NCBI GenBank assembly: GCA_020249125.1
Contig: JADCGG010000047.1
Coordinates: 1-46,049, forward strand
DNA length: 46,049 bases
Reading direction: 5' to 3'
Source: Roseomonas sp.
Lineage (GTDB): Bacteria > Pseudomonadota > Alphaproteobacteria > Acetobacterales > Acetobacteraceae
The notes under the pieces are model-generated. The model did not search any database and was not told the origin of the DNA. It saw nothing but the letters and a program-made list of their open reading frames with translations. Shown piece after piece: positions 26,040 to 34,053 of this stretch. The translations under genes and the position numbers were made by a program. Position 1 is the first letter of the stretch. Each line of letters starts with the position of its first letter.

Positions 26040-27613
26040 GCGCGCGCGCGCGCGTTTTTGCCTCACTCGCTTTTCTGGTCCTGCTGCTTGCTGCCGCCCT
26101 GCCCGTGGGCGCTGCCTTGGCGCAGGAAGTCCCGCGCGCTGGTGTGCATGAAGCCATCGCCCCCTTCCCGCGTGAGGAAATGCAGGCCGTTTTCGCTGCC
26201 GGCTTCGCCGCCATTCTTGACCGGCATATGGAACGCGCGCTGCCGAGTGATCTGATCACCTGGGGCCTTGCGGGTTTTACGGCGCATGATCCAAGCCTGC
26301 GGGTTGAACGGCAGGGGCGCGAATTACGCCTGATGCGCGGGCGCCGCGCCTTGATCAGCCGCGTGCTGCCAAGCGATTCCGCGCGCGGCAAACCGGACGC
26401 CATTGGCATGACCGCCGCCGAAGCGCTGATGCCTTTTCAGGAAGCGGCCTGGGCAGCGTCACCGGCTATTCGCGATCAGGGCCGGGATAGGCTGTTGCGA
26501 GCCGGCTTTTCGGCCATTTTCGGCCATCTCGACCCCTTCAGCCGCTATGTGACGCCCGAAGAAGCGCAACTGGCGCGGGAACGCCGGCTTGGGCAGGGCA
26601 GTGTCGGCCTTAGGCTTTCGGCCCAGCGCGGCCAGGTGCTGGTCGCCGCCGTCACGCGCGATAGCCTGGCGGCTGCGGCAGGAATTCGTGTGGGTGATCG
26701 GCTGGTGACCGTGGATGATGAAATGGTCTTCGCCAATGACCTGCCTGGTGCCGAATTGCTGCTGGAAGGCGCGCCCGAGACCGAGGTGACGCTGGTGACG
26801 CAGCGCGCTGGTCGCAGGCGGAATGTGACGCTGCGGCGGGTTGCGCAGCGCGTGGAAACTGTAACAGCGGCAACCCGCGATGGGGTGCTGCATTTGCGCG
26901 TCTCAGGCTTTACCGCGCTGACCTCTGCACAGGTGACGGGCTTTGTCGAGGCTGCCTTTGCTGGCGTCAATCCGCCGCGCGGCATTGTTCTGGATTTGCG
27001 CGGCAATCGCGGCGGTGTTCTGGCCCAGGCCGTGGCGGTGGCGGATATCTTCCTTGATGCGGGGGAGATTGTGGCCACTGCCGGGCGCCACCCGGAGGCC
27101 AATCGGCGCTACACGAGCCTTTCCGATGTTGACCTCGCACAGGGCCGGCCCATTGTGGTGATGGTGGATGGGCGCACCGCTTCGGCGGCGGAAATCCTGG
27201 CGGCGGCTTTGGCGGAGCGTGGCCGGGCGGCAGTGCTCGGCACCGGCACTCAGGGCAAGGGCTTGGTGCAAATTCTGCTGCCCTTGCCCAATGGCGGCGA
27301 ATTGCAGCTGAGCTGGTCGCGCATCATCATGCCCTCTGGCTGGCCCTTGCAGGGGGCGGGGCTATTGCCGGCGCTTTGCACCGCGGGCGGGGATGAGGCT
27401 GCGGCGACCGCCCTGGCGGCGCTGAGGGCCGCGCAGCAGCCCATGGGGGCGGTGCTGGCACGGCTGCGTGCACTCCGCCCGCCGGTCTCGGCTTTGGAAG
27501 CCACCTCCTTGCGGGAGAGCTGCCCCGGGCTGGATGGGATTGAGCGGGATGCGGATTTCGCCCGGGCGCTGGTGACGGATGCAGCGGCCTATCAAGCGGC
27601 GCTGATGCGCTGA
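26036..27613 (+). CDS. S41-family (C-terminal processing) peptidase
   Basis: About 525 residues, exported. A hydrophobic signal (FASLAFLVLLLAAALPVGAA, ending ALAQE) begins within ten codons of the rnr stop. A PDZ domain (about residues 185-265; GQVLVAAVTRDSLAAAAGIR, VGDRLVTVDDE) precedes the S41 core. The Ser/Lys dyad is Ser383 in DGRTASAAE and Lys408 in GTQGKGLVQ, 25 residues apart as in tail-specific proteases. No ATG, GTG or TTG lies in frame between 25850 and the signal; the only start-like codon is CTG 26036, which overlaps the rnr stop as CTGA, followed by a CG dinucleotide run (26041-26052). I use CTG as the working start. GTG 26105 would remove the signal. ATG 25850 would require a 190-base overlap with rnr. 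Confidence 0.82.
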   Translation: MSARARVFASLAFLVLLLAAALPVGAALAQEVPRAGVHEAIAPFPREEMQAVFAAGFAAILDRHMERALPSDLITWGLAGFTAHDPSLRVERQGRELRLMRGRRALISRVLPSDSARGKPDAIGMTAAEALMPFQEAAWAASPAIRDQGRDRLLRAGFSAIFGHLDPFSRYVTPEEAQLARERRLGQGSVGLRLSAQRGQVLVAAVTRDSLAAAAGIRVGDRLVTVDDEMVFANDLPGAELLLEGAPETEVTLVTQRAGRRRNVTLRRVAQRVETVTAATRDGVLHLRVSGFTALTSAQVTGFVEAAFAGVNPPRGIVLDLRGNRGGVLAQAVAVADIFLDAGEIVATAGRHPEANRRYTSLSDVDLAQGRPIVVMVDGRTASAAEILAAALAERGRAAVLGTGTQGKGLVQILLPLPNGGELQLSWSRIIMPSGWPLQGAGLLPALCTAGGDEAAATALAALRAAQQPMGAVLARLRALRPPVSALEATSLRESCPGLDGIERDADFARALVTDAAAYQAALMR

Positions 27614-27638
27614 AATCCGGCTTGGCGCGATTTTCCCC

Positions 27639-27666
27639 TTGACGAAAGCACGGCCATGCTTAGGAA
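27639..27666 (+). promoter_or_regulatory. Possible rpmG promoter
   Basis: A good -35 hexamer TTGACG (27639-27644) is followed after 16 bases by a weak -10 candidate TAGGAA. It lies in the 104-base gap between the S41 peptidase and rpmG. The weak -10 limits confidence. Confidence 0.3.
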
Positions 27667-27717
27667 GAGCGCGAGAAAACCTCCGGCCCATCGGCCGGTG
27701 GGCTGGAGTTGTTGACC

Positions 27718-27885
27718 ATGGCCAAATCGAACACCATCCTCATTCGCCTCGTGAGCAGCGCGGAGACGGGTTATTTCTATGTGACGAAGAAGAATACCCG
27801 GAACATGACCGGCAAGATGGAAAAGAAGAAGTACGATCCGGTGGCGCGCAAGCATGTCGTGTTTCGCGAAGCCAAGATAAAATAG
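27718..27885 (+). CDS. rpmG: 50S ribosomal protein L33
   Basis: 55-residue large-subunit ribosomal protein, [20 protein letters not shown] through VFREAKIK, ending in TAG. It matches the alphaproteobacterial L33 pattern ([21 protein letters not shown] is the conserved core). It has no cysteines, so it is the zinc-independent form. It follows the S41 peptidase by 104 bases, with a possible promoter in the gap, and is closed by an intrinsic terminator about 26 bases downstream. Confidence 0.96.
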   Translation: MAKSNTILIRLVSSAETGYFYVTKKNTRNMTGKMEKKKYDPVARKHVVFREAKIK

Positions 27886-27911
27886 ACTGCCGGCCCCAAG
27901 TTGGTTGCAGC

Positions 27912-27935
27912 AAGGGCGGGGTTTCCCGCCCTTTT
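27912..27935 (+). terminator. Intrinsic terminator after rpmG
   Basis: Stem AAGGGCGGG (27912-27920), loop GTTT, stem CCCGCCCTT (27925-27933), followed by TT and a T-rich stretch TTGTTGTTTT. It ends the long housekeeping series. Confidence 0.88.
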
Positions 27936-28334
27936 GTTGTTTTGGGACGATATTCGATCTGATGAAATCTTGAGGTCGAGCGCCTTGCGTTAGGTCGTGT
28001 TGCTTTCACTTGGGTTCACGCAAGCCGCTTTATATCATTGTTGTTCGCGCCTCTTCGCCCGATCAGATGATTCCACCTGAACAAGATCATCTCGGGGCGC
28101 CTGGCTGAGAATTCGCTAGCCGGCTCGCCCCATATCTGATTCACTATTCGCCATGAGCAAGACCTTCCGAGCCGCTTGTGTGGATCAGGCGTGGCTTCCA
28201 AAGCTGCTTGCCGTCCAGCATAGTACGCAGGCTGGCAAGGCTACCCCCCAGGATAGCTTGCGAGCCCGGCATATTGGGCGAGGGCGCGAATCTCATGCAC
28301 GGGGTGCCACCCCCAAGCGACCTGTGGCGATGAC
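27936..28334. other. Gap before the hyf-like operon; possible insertion-sequence remnant
   Basis: About 400 bases without a convincing gene and with mixed composition. A short frame at 28153 begins MSKTFRAACVDQAWL, which resembles the start of some IS transposases (MSKTF....VDQAWLLPP type), but similarity fades after about 15 residues. That frame runs to a TGA at 28336-28338, overlapping the hyfC-type ATG as ATGA, the same coupling seen at every junction of the operon. One reading is that an upstream operon gene was deleted and only its last few codons remain. I see no tRNA and no clear promoter. Confidence 0.3.
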
Positions 28335-29294
28335 ATGAGCGTCCTCACCGGCCTCGTCACGCAGCTTTTGCATCTGGCGCTGATTCTGGCGCTGGCGCCG
28401 GTGCTGACAGGCTGCGTGCGTTGGTTGAAGGCGCGGCTGATGGGCCGGCGCGGGCCGCATCCCTTGCAGCCTTGGCGCGATCTGTTGAAGCTGTTGAAGA
28501 AGCGCCCGGTGCTGGCGGAAAACGCCTCAGTCATTTCGCGCGCCGCGCCTTATGTGGCGGTCGGCTCTGCGCTATTGGCAGCCGCGCTGGTGCCGAGTTT
28601 CGCGCGCGGCATGCTGCTCGCCCCCTTCGCGGATTTGCTGCTGATTTCAGGGCTTTTGGCGCTGGGGCGCTTCGCCATGGCTTTGGCGGGCATGGATGTC
28701 GGCACATCCTTTGGCGGTTTGGGCGCGACGCGCGAAATGGCCTTTGCCGCGCTGGCGGAACCAGCCCTGGTTTTGGCCGCGCTGATCTTCGCCATTCTGG
28801 CCGGCACGACGAATCTGGATGTGATTATCGGTATTTTTCAGGAAGGCGCGCTTGGGCTGCGCGTGTCGCTCGGCTTCGCCGCGGTGGCCTTGCTGGCGGT
28901 GGCGGTGGCGGAAAATGCGCGCATTCCGGTGGATAATCCCGCCACGCATCTGGAACTGACCATGGTGCATGAGGCGATGATCCTGGAGGCATCCGGCCGG
29001 CATTTGGCGTTGTGGGATTTCCAGGCTTCCTTGCGATTGACCTTGTGGCTTGCGTTATTGGCTGCGGTGTTTCTGCCCTTTGGCATGGCTGCACCTGGAG
29101 CAGGGCCGATCGCCTGGGTGATCGGGCTTTCGGTCTTCATCGGAAAAATGGCCGCGCTTGCTTTTGCCTTGGCGGTGTTTGAATCCGCCATCGCCAAAAT
29201 GCGCGTCTTTCGTGTGCCGGAATTTCTGGGCGCGGCGCTGCTGCTCGGTTTGTTGGGTGCGGTGTTCCTGTTTGTCTCCACGGGGCTGTCATGA
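28335..29294 (+). CDS. Hydrogenase-4-like membrane subunit HyfC (NuoH/HycD family)
   Basis: 319-residue inner-membrane protein of the NuoH/HycD/HyfC family, the subunit that docks the peripheral arm of complex I-like machines and forms the quinone or proton entry site. About eight helices are present. Family marks are GRRGPHPLQPWRDLLKLLKK after helix 1, the conserved glutamate region AVAENARIPVDNPATHLELT, then MVHEAMILEASG. It is the first intact gene of the operon and its stop overlaps the next start by ATGA. In most relatives a hyfB antiporter-like gene precedes it; none is present here. Confidence 0.9.
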   Translation: MSVLTGLVTQLLHLALILALAPVLTGCVRWLKARLMGRRGPHPLQPWRDLLKLLKKRPVLAENASVISRAAPYVAVGSALLAAALVPSFARGMLLAPFADLLLISGLLALGRFAMALAGMDVGTSFGGLGATREMAFAALAEPALVLAALIFAILAGTTNLDVIIGIFQEGALGLRVSLGFAAVALLAVAVAENARIPVDNPATHLELTMVHEAMILEASGRHLALWDFQASLRLTLWLALLAAVFLPFGMAAPGAGPIAWVIGLSVFIGKMAALAFALAVFESAIAKMRVFRVPEFLGAALLLGLLGAVFLFVSTGLS

Positions 29295-29959
29295 GTTTCG
29301 GGCAGCTTCCCTATGATCTGGCGCATCTTTTGGGTGGGGCGGTGCTGCTGCTGTCCTTCGTGCTGCTCTACCAACGGCGCATTTCGGCGGTGATCAATGC
29401 CTTCGCCACGCAAGGCGCGCTGTTGGCGCTGGCTGCCGCGTGGCAGGGTTATGTGCAGGGTGCGGCAGGGCTTTACGTGACGGCGGCGATTGCCTTTGGC
29501 GCCAAGGCGGTGCTGATCCCCTTTGCGTTGCATCGGCTGGTGCGGCGCTTCAACCTACAGCGCGGCGTTGATCCTGCGCTTGGCATTGGCGCTTCCATGA
29601 TCGCTGGTGTCGCCTTGGCGGGCTTCGCCATGCTGGTGGTGCTGCCGGCCACTGCCGGACAACGCGCCCTGGCGCGTGAGGATTTGGCGCTGGCGCTTTC
29701 CGTCGTGTTGCTGGGCGGGCTGATGATGATCACGCGGCGCAATCTGATCAGCCAGGTGATCGGGCTGCTCAGCCTGGAAAACGGCCTGATCCTGGCAGCG
29801 GTGGGGGTCGCTGGCATGCCGCTGGTGATGGAACTTTCCACCGCTGCGCTGGTGCTGATGCTGGCGGTGATTGCTGGCGTTTTTGCGCTGCAAATGGGCG
29901 AGAGCTTCCAAAGCCTGGATACGGAGAGCCTCGATACACACAGGAGGGAAGGCGAGTGA
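29291..29959 (+). CDS. Hydrogenase-4-like membrane subunit HyfE
   Basis: 222-residue membrane protein with about six or seven helices, matching HyfE, whose C-terminal half is NuoK-like. Marks are the conserved ITRRNLISQVIGLLSLENGL, containing the membrane-buried glutamate, and the segment GAKAVLIPFALHRLVRRF. The end is a short hydrophilic tail. It overlaps both neighbours by four bases (ATGA on the 5' side, GTGA at the 3' side), so translation is coupled. HyfE occurs only in Hyf-type and related (Ehr, Hyc-like) complexes, not in complex I, which supports the assignment of the whole operon. Confidence 0.88.
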   Translation: MSFGQLPYDLAHLLGGAVLLLSFVLLYQRRISAVINAFATQGALLALAAAWQGYVQGAAGLYVTAAIAFGAKAVLIPFALHRLVRRFNLQRGVDPALGIGASMIAGVALAGFAMLVVLPATAGQRALAREDLALALSVVLLGGLMMITRRNLISQVIGLLSLENGLILAAVGVAGMPLVMELSTAALVLMLAVIAGVFALQMGESFQSLDTESLDTHRREGE

Positions 29960-31386
29960 TGCCGCTGCCCTGGATCATGGTGTTCTTTCCCTGGGTGGGC
30001 GCGCTTTTGTTATTGGCCTTGCCAAGGTTGCGGGCTGCGGCGGCGGTCAATATTGGTTGCGCGGCGATTTCCTTCCTGCTGGCGATTGCACTTTTCACGC
30101 TGCCCCATGGCGAACAGGGCTGGACGCGGATTGATGCGCTGAACCTGCCCTTTGTGCTGCTGGCGGCTTTTGTGGCGCTGACAACCTCCATCTTTTCGGC
30201 AGCAATGATTGCGGCGGAAGGCTTCGATCATTGGCGCATCCGCGCCTATCACGGGGCATTTCAGGCTTTCCTTGGCGCGCAATATCTTGCGCTGCTGTCG
30301 GATAATCTGGGCGTGCTTTGGGTCGCGATTGAAATCGCCACCATGGCGAGCGTGCTGATGGTGGCGGTGCATCGCACGCCGGCGGCGATGGAAGCGGCGT
30401 GGAAGTTTTTCATGCTCTGCGGCTTTGGCATTGCGCTGGCGCTGTTTGGCACCATCCTGCTTTATTCCGCCGCGCAGGCGCTATTGGATGCGGAAAGCGG
30501 GCTTTCCTGGGCGGCGCTGAAGCGCGTGGCCGCGCGGTGTGATGCGGATACGCTGAACCTTGCCTTTGTTTTTCTGCTGGTCGGCTATGGCACAAAGGCG
30601 GGGCTGGTGCCGCTGCATTCCTGGCTGCCCGATGCGCATGCGGAAGGCCCGATTGCGATTTCCGCCGTGCTATCTGGGCTTTTGTTGAATGCTGCCATGC
30701 TGGCGGTACTGCGCGCCAAGGCGATTGTTGGCGCGCATCCGGATACGCTGGCGGTTGGGCCTTTCCTGATGGCCTTGGGGCTGGCTTCCGTGTTGCTGGC
30801 AGCACTGGCGCTGTGGCGGCGGCGTGATGCCAGGCGGTTTTTCGGGTGGAGTTCGATTGAACATATGGGCATTGCCGCCTTTGCCTTCGGGATTGGCGGC
30901 CCGGCGGCGACACTCGCGGGCTTGCTGCATATGATCGGCCATTCCTTGGTGAAAAGCGCGATCTTTTTTGGCATTGGCCGCGCGGTGCAGCAAAAGGGCA
31001 GCCAGAAACTCGCGGATATTTCAGGGCTGGTGGCGAGTGATCCCTGGCTCGGCTGGGGGCTTGCCTTGGCGATTGGCGCCATTGCCGGTCTGCCGCCCTT
31101 TCTGTTGTTTGCATCTGAATACGCCGTGCTGAATGCCGCCATGGCGGCGCAGCCCTGGCTTGCCGTGGTGCTGGCGCTTGGCCTGGTGGTCGCGATGACG
31201 GCACTGATCCACACGCTGCAAGCCCTTTGTTTTGGTGCAGCAACGCCTGATGTGGGGCCTGCCGGCAGCGCGCTTGCGGTCCTCGTGCCGCTTTGGCTGC
31301 ATCTGGCGGTGGCGCTGCTGCTGGGGCTCGCCATGCCTGCGCTTTTCAGCAGTTTCCTCAAGGCGGCTGCGGGGATGATCGGATGA
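29956..31386 (+). CDS. Hydrogenase-4-like proton-pump subunit HyfF (NuoN/MrpD-like)
   Basis: 476-residue antiporter-like membrane subunit with about 14 helices. Residues of the ion channel are visible: the helix-5 glutamate in WVAIEIATMASVLMVA, the helix-7 lysine in YGTKAGLVPLHSWLPDAHAE and the broken-helix His/Lys in GLLHMIGHSLVKSAIFF. It starts at a GTG within GTGATG, overlapping hyfE (GTGA); the ATG at 29959 is an alternative. It overlaps the large-subunit gene at its 3' end (ATGA). It is the only antiporter-like subunit in this operon, so at most one ion channel of this type would be present. Confidence 0.9.
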   Translation: MMPLPWIMVFFPWVGALLLLALPRLRAAAAVNIGCAAISFLLAIALFTLPHGEQGWTRIDALNLPFVLLAAFVALTTSIFSAAMIAAEGFDHWRIRAYHGAFQAFLGAQYLALLSDNLGVLWVAIEIATMASVLMVAVHRTPAAMEAAWKFFMLCGFGIALALFGTILLYSAAQALLDAESGLSWAALKRVAARCDADTLNLAFVFLLVGYGTKAGLVPLHSWLPDAHAEGPIAISAVLSGLLLNAAMLAVLRAKAIVGAHPDTLAVGPFLMALGLASVLLAALALWRRRDARRFFGWSSIEHMGIAAFAFGIGGPAATLAGLLHMIGHSLVKSAIFFGIGRAVQQKGSQKLADISGLVASDPWLGWGLALAIGAIAGLPPFLLFASEYAVLNAAMAAQPWLAVVLALGLVVAMTALIHTLQALCFGAATPDVGPAGSALAVLVPLWLHLAVALLLGLAMPALFSSFLKAAAGMIG

Positions 31387-32897
31387 AGGGCGCGGCTTCG
31401 AACCTGATCCTGGGCGGCAATCCGCAAGCGGCAAAGCCTTATGAGCGGTTTTTGCTCTCCCCCACCGCCTGGGGGCAATTGCCGGAGGCTTTGCGGCAGG
31501 AACCGGCATTGGCGTTGCTCGGGCTTTGGGCGGATGCGACGCAGGTGCATGGCTGCTTTCTGCATGAACCAAGCAATGAGGCCGTGCTGGCTTCAACCCC
31601 AGCCGCCGGTTGGAACTACGCAGCACTTTCCCCCGCGCGTCCCGGTGCGGTGCGCTTTGAACGCATGATCCTGGAATTATGGGGCCACCGCGCAGAGGGC
31701 GCGGTTGATCTGCGCCCCTGGCTGGATCACGGGCGCTGGCCCTTGCGCCACCCACTCGCCGCCAAACCCATCCCCTTTTCAGGCGAGCCACCGCAGCCCG
31801 AATTCCTGCCGGTAGAAGGGGAAGGCATTCACCAAATCCCTGTCGGCCCCATTCATGCCGGCGTGATCGAACCGGGGCATTTCCGCTTTTCCGTGCAGGG
31901 CGAAGCCGTGGTGCGGCTGGAACAGCGGCTTGGCTATAAGCATAAGGGGGTGCTGTCGCTCATGCTCGGCACCTCGCCACGCGCGGCGGTGCGTTATGCG
32001 GCAAGGCTTTCCGGCGATACCACCGTGGCGCATTCCTGGGCTTTCTCAGCGGCGGTGGAAGCGGCGCTTGATGTCGCACCACCACCACGCGCGCTGCATT
32101 TGCGCGTGCTGATGCTGGAATTGGAACGCATCCATAATCATCTGAATGATTGGGGCTTCATCTGCAATGATGCGGCCTTCGCCTTCCCCCATGCGCGGTG
32201 TGGCTTTCTGCGTGAAGGCGTGCTGCGCGCCATTGCCGCGGCTTTCGGCCATCGGCTGATGATGGACCGCGTGCTGCCTGGCGGCGTGGCACCCGATATC
32301 GCGCCGCGCGGGGCCGAGGCCATCCTCGCGGCCTTGGATGCGGTGGAGGCGGACATCCCAGGCCTGATGCAGATCTATGAGGCGCATGCCAGCTTGCAGG
32401 ATCGCGTGGTGACAACAGGGATTTTGCGCCCCGATCTGGCGCGCGGCTTTGCTGCCGGCGGGCATGTGGGCCGCGCTTCCGGGCGGGATTTTGATGCGCG
32501 CCGCCTGCCGCAAAACCTTCCCTATCCAGGCTTGCACTTCGATGTGCCGGTGCTGGAAGCCGGCGATGTGGATGCGCGTCTGCGCATTCGCGTGATGGAG
32601 CTTGGCCAATCCATCTCCCTTGTCCGGCAATTGCTCGCCAATCTGCCAGCGGGCGAATTGATGGCGCCCCTGCCCGTGCGCGCCGGCGAAGGTATTGCGA
32701 TGATTGAAGGCTTTCGCGGCGAATGCCTGCATTGGGTGAAGCTGGATGATGGCGGGCTGATCCGCGGCATTTTCCCGCGTGATCCTTCCTGGCTGCAATG
32801 GCCCCTGCTGGAAGCGGCGATCGAGGACAATATCGTCGCCGATTTCCCGCTGTGCAATAAATCCTTCAATTGTTCCTATAGCGGGGTGGATTTGTGA
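31383..32897 (+). CDS. Large subunit of a Hyf/Ehr-type complex (HyfG/HycE-like) without NiFe ligands
   Basis: 504 residues: a NuoC-like N-terminal domain (about 1-140) followed by the NuoD/hydrogenase large-subunit fold, with GIHQIPVGPIHAGVIEPGHF, RLGYKHKG and LELERIHNHLNDWGF. In real hydrogenases the first CxxC motif (RxCGxC) lies where this protein reads RLSGDTTVAHSWAF, with no cysteine. The C-terminal DPCxxC motif is replaced by FNCSYS, keeping one cysteine (Cys497) and adding Cys491. A NiFe centre therefore cannot be bound in the usual way and no H2 chemistry is expected. The C-terminal hydrogenase maturation tail is also absent. This is the pattern of Ehr complexes, which are thought to couple unknown redox or conformational changes to ion movement. 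It overlaps both neighbours by ATGA or GTGA. Confidence 0.9.
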   Translation: MKGAASNLILGGNPQAAKPYERFLLSPTAWGQLPEALRQEPALALLGLWADATQVHGCFLHEPSNEAVLASTPAAGWNYAALSPARPGAVRFERMILELWGHRAEGAVDLRPWLDHGRWPLRHPLAAKPIPFSGEPPQPEFLPVEGEGIHQIPVGPIHAGVIEPGHFRFSVQGEAVVRLEQRLGYKHKGVLSLMLGTSPRAAVRYAARLSGDTTVAHSWAFSAAVEAALDVAPPPRALHLRVLMLELERIHNHLNDWGFICNDAAFAFPHARCGFLREGVLRAIAAAFGHRLMMDRVLPGGVAPDIAPRGAEAILAALDAVEADIPGLMQIYEAHASLQDRVVTTGILRPDLARGFAAGGHVGRASGRDFDARRLPQNLPYPGLHFDVPVLEAGDVDARLRIRVMELGQSISLVRQLLANLPAGELMAPLPVRAGEGIAMIEGFRGECLHWVKLDDGGLIRGIFPRDPSWLQWPLLEAAIEDNIVADFPLCNKSFNCSYSGVDL

Positions 32898-33424
32898 TGC
32901 TGTGGCCGAAGCTTGCCCGCGCGCTATTCGCGAAACCGCTGACAGATCAAGCGCCGCTGGTGCCGCAGGAGACGATTCAGGCGCTTGGTGAAAGACTGGC
33001 CGTGACCAGCCGCGCGCGACTGGGGCGCAGCCTCGCGATCCGTGAGGTAGATAGCGGTTCCTGCAATGGCTGCGAATTGGAAGTGAATGCGCTGCAAAAT
33101 GTCACCTATGATCTGGAACGTTTTGGGCTGCGCTTTGTTGCTTCCCCAAAACATGCCGATGTGCTGCTGGTGACGGGGCCCGCCTGCCTCAATATGCGTG
33201 AAGCCCTGGAACGTGCATTGGCCAGCACGCCGGAACCGCGCTGGGTTGTGGCGGCGGGCGATTGCGCGGTGGATGGCGGTGTCTTCAAGGGTTCCTATGC
33301 GGTGGAAAACGGCATTGGCGCCGTGCTGCCGGTGGATTTGCTGATCCCGGGCTGCCCGCCTTCACCCGCGCAATTGCTGGAAGGCCTGCTTGCCCTGCTG
33401 GAAGCGGAATCGGCAAAAAAATAG
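32894..33424 (+). CDS. Small Fe-S subunit of a Hyf/Ehr-type complex (HyfI/NuoB-like)
   Basis: 176-residue NuoB/HycG/HyfI homologue with one [4Fe-4S] cluster. Cysteine ligands are visible as Cys57 and Cys60 (GSCNGCELE), Cys124 (AAGDCAVDGG) and Cys154 (IPGCPPSP). The N2-like cluster is therefore intact even though the partner large subunit has lost its NiFe site. It starts at GTG 32894 (GTGA overlap) or ATG 32897. It is the last gene of the operon. The usual HyfH-type 8Fe ferredoxin subunit that would feed electrons to it is missing from this operon. A weak hairpin followed by TTTTT near 33540-33566 may end the transcript. Confidence 0.92.
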   Translation: MMLWPKLARALFAKPLTDQAPLVPQETIQALGERLAVTSRARLGRSLAIREVDSGSCNGCELEVNALQNVTYDLERFGLRFVASPKHADVLLVTGPACLNMREALERALASTPEPRWVVAAGDCAVDGGVFKGSYAVENGIGAVLPVDLLIPGCPPSPAQLLEGLLALLEAESAKK

Positions 33425-33587
33425 GGCCGGCCGGATCAAACCAGCCAGCCCAAGGACCCATCCGAAGACGGACCAGTTGCGGCGCGGCATGCCGGGAATG
33501 AGCCGCGCTACAGGCGTAAAGTCGCATCCCTCACCTCTCGCCGCCGTGAGCGGCACCTTAATTTTTGTCAAGAAAGGCGGGACCGGT

Positions 33588-34013
33588 TCAGATAAGGCAG
33601 AGCTCGGCCAAATCGCGCCTTAACTTGGGCGGCAGGGCATCAAGCCCGCGTGTTGGCGGGCGCGCCTGGTTCACATCGGCCGGCGCTTCTTCCGGCTTCA
33701 AATAGCGCCAGCCCTGGAAGGGCTTCATGGGCCGCGCTTCCACCAGCACCAAATTCGGGTCCAGTACCAAGGCCGCGCAGGGGGTTTGGTCGTCCCAAGT
33801 CTCCTCGCGGATTTCCAGGATGCGCTGACGCACACGAATGAAGCCGCCAATCACCCAATAGATCGAACCGCCATTGCAGAGTTCGTCCACCCGCTTCGGG
33901 AACATGCGCGTCCAGGCGCGCAAGGGCGGGTCCTGCTTCAGCCGGGCCTCCTGCAAGGCCGCAAGCGCTGCGACATCCTTGGGACCGACCGAGAGTTTGA
34001 TGAGGTTCAACAC
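33588..34013 (-). CDS. DUF1489 family protein
   Basis: 141-residue protein of the DUF1489 family, found mainly in alphaproteobacteria and of unknown function. It begins VLNLIKLSVGPKDVAAL (first residue read as Met); GTG 34013 is preceded by GGAAG and matches where the family N-terminus starts. The frame is open to 34049, but those residues look like leader. Other conserved-looking blocks are RMFPKRVDELCNGGSIYWVI, RQRILEIREE and RPMKPFQGWRYL. It ends convergent with the hyf-like operon and its start is 40 bases past the purD stop, so it may be read from the purD transcript. Confidence 0.85.
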   Translation of the reverse strand: MLNLIKLSVGPKDVAALAALQEARLKQDPPLRAWTRMFPKRVDELCNGGSIYWVIGGFIRVRQRILEIREETWDDQTPCAALVLDPNLVLVEARPMKPFQGWRYLKPEEAPADVNQARPPTRGLDALPPKLRRDLAELCLI

Positions 34014-34053
34014 GGGGCTTCCATGGCCGGAAGCGCCCCGAGTCGGCAAGGGC

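Noticed and set aside
28335-33424. A functional hydrogenase-4 or part of complex I
   Set aside because: The large subunit lacks NiFe ligands, and HyfE does not occur in complex I; other nuo genes are absent.
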